The translations under genes and the position numbers were made by a program. The notes beneath the pieces were generated by a model. The model made no database searches and was not told the origin of the DNA. It was given only the letters and a program-made list of their open reading frames with translations. DNA of 64,000 bases, from assembly GCA_938022205.1 (NCBI GenBank), contig CALIEB010000007.1, positions 1-64,000 of the forward strand, read 5' to 3'. Source of the stretch: an uncultured Anaerolineae bacterium (GTDB lineage Bacteria; Chloroflexota; Anaerolineae; Aggregatilineales; Phototrophicaceae). Positions 63,477 to 64,000 of the stretch are shown here, in pieces; the stretch's first letter is position 1, and each line of letters starts with the position of its first letter.

Positions 63477-64000
63477 TTAATCTAGCGGCTTGCGCTGTTC
63501 GCAATAGTGCTGGGTGCGGATGATGTGTGCGCCGACGTAGCGGCGCACCACGCGGGCGAACGGCAGCACGCAGGGAATGACCATGCTGCGATAGGGGTAG
63601 GCTTCCAGCTGGCGCGTGTAGGCGGTGAGGATGATGTGCCGCCACAGGTGTGGCACGCGCACTTCAGGGAACAAGTAGAATGCGGTGGCGCGCAGCAGGT
63701 CAGGCGCGAGGTGGTGCAGTGCCGCCCAACCCGCTAGCGTGCCGTTGACGCGCACGCCAATGCTGCCCTCTGTGAGCAGCTCAGGCTCGCTGCGCGGGTC
63801 AAGCGCGGGCGCGAACTCGCCTTCGCGTGCCGCTAACACCGCGAGGTCGGCGGCGGTGTGGTCATGCCAGGCAAAGAACGCAACGCCGGCGGGCAAAGGC
63901 GGCAAATAGACCTGCCGCAAGATGTCCGCAAGCGCGGCGAAGGGCGTTTCGATAAGCTCCAGGCTGATTGCAGGCGGCTGCCACCCGCAAGCTAGTAGCA
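63477..64000 (-). CDS. GNAT-like acetyltransferase (start beyond window)
   Basis: The minus-strand frame is open from the right edge to TAA at 63477-63479, at least 174 codons; a TTG at 63920 is only an internal codon. The visible part has a GNAT-like beta strand pattern, EGSIGVRVNGTLAGWAAL, then FPEVRVPHLWRHIILTAYTRQL in the acetyl-CoA position, though the QxxGxG/A motif is not clear. It may be the second half of a tandem GNAT like the protein at 25467. Family assignment is tentative. Confidence 0.6.
   Translation of the reverse strand, partial: LLACGWQPPAISLELIETPFAALADILRQVYLPPLPAGVAFFAWHDHTAADLAVLAAREGEFAPALDPRSEPELLTEGSIGVRVNGTLAGWAALHHLAPDLLRATAFYLFPEVRVPHLWRHIILTAYTRQLEAYPYRSMVIPCVLPFARVVRRYVGAHIIRTQHYCEQRKPLD

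Overview
The window looks like chromosomal DNA of a Chloroflexota bacterium, most like an Anaerolineae-type lineage. This is an inference from gene content, not from a marker search: multidomain Ser/Thr kinases with Thr-Pro-rich extracellular linkers, a kinase-STAND-TPR protein, FHA, HEAT and TPR proteins, SpoVS, MutS2, a CofE-like ligase and an NHLRC2-like thioredoxin. GC content is clearly above 50% (about 58-60% by eye), except for one AT-richer gene (DUF262, 47912-49708). I see no rRNA, tRNA, CRISPR array, insertion sequence or prophage.

Layout. 1-2110: a secreted VWA protein, cut by the left edge. 2300-5055: a sensor histidine kinase interrupted by two in-frame TAG codons, followed by two intact receiver proteins. 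5135-11789: a phospho-signalling and membrane neighbourhood (kinase-STAND-TPR, MoxR ATPase, SLATT/DUF4231-like membrane protein, FHA protein). 12036-17794: a receiver with a non-canonical active site, MutS2, a HEAT protein and an SH3/excalibur secreted protein. 17868-26920: membrane proteins, a hydrolase, a CBS-domain membrane protein, a sugar-dehydrogenase-like lipoprotein, an acetyltransferase and a Nudix hydrolase. 27021-34775: a TPR membrane protein, a tiny Asp/Glu/Tyr protein, and two glycan-related operons (WbqC; GtrB-like transferase, methyltransferase, SMR-type flippase candidate, GT-C-like protein). 34782-38087: a tryptophanase operon with LysE-type and anion transporters. 38234-45584: a cellulose-synthase-like transferase, a CofE-like ligase, and a tightly packed operon running from a threonine-synthase-like enzyme through two glycosyltransferases. 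45778-49708: nitrilase, Rieske oxygenase, GmrSD-like DUF262 gene. 49750-57580: a giant Ser/Thr kinase divergent from rpoB, which stands alone without rpoC. 57641-64000: DUF389 protein, P450, an intergenic region rich in inverted repeats, thioredoxin-NHL protein, SpoVS and a partial acetyltransferase.

The observations most worth following are the two amber codons in the histidine kinase (both inside the octamer CGCTAGCG, both probably at tryptophan positions), the orphan rpoB with a long insertion and an attenuator-like leader, the inverted-repeat region at 60738-60902, the acidic repeat protein at 29593, and the kinase/MoxR/SLATT/FHA neighbourhood. Start codons were chosen from ribosome binding sites, overlaps and family N-termini, and often differ from the longest open frame.
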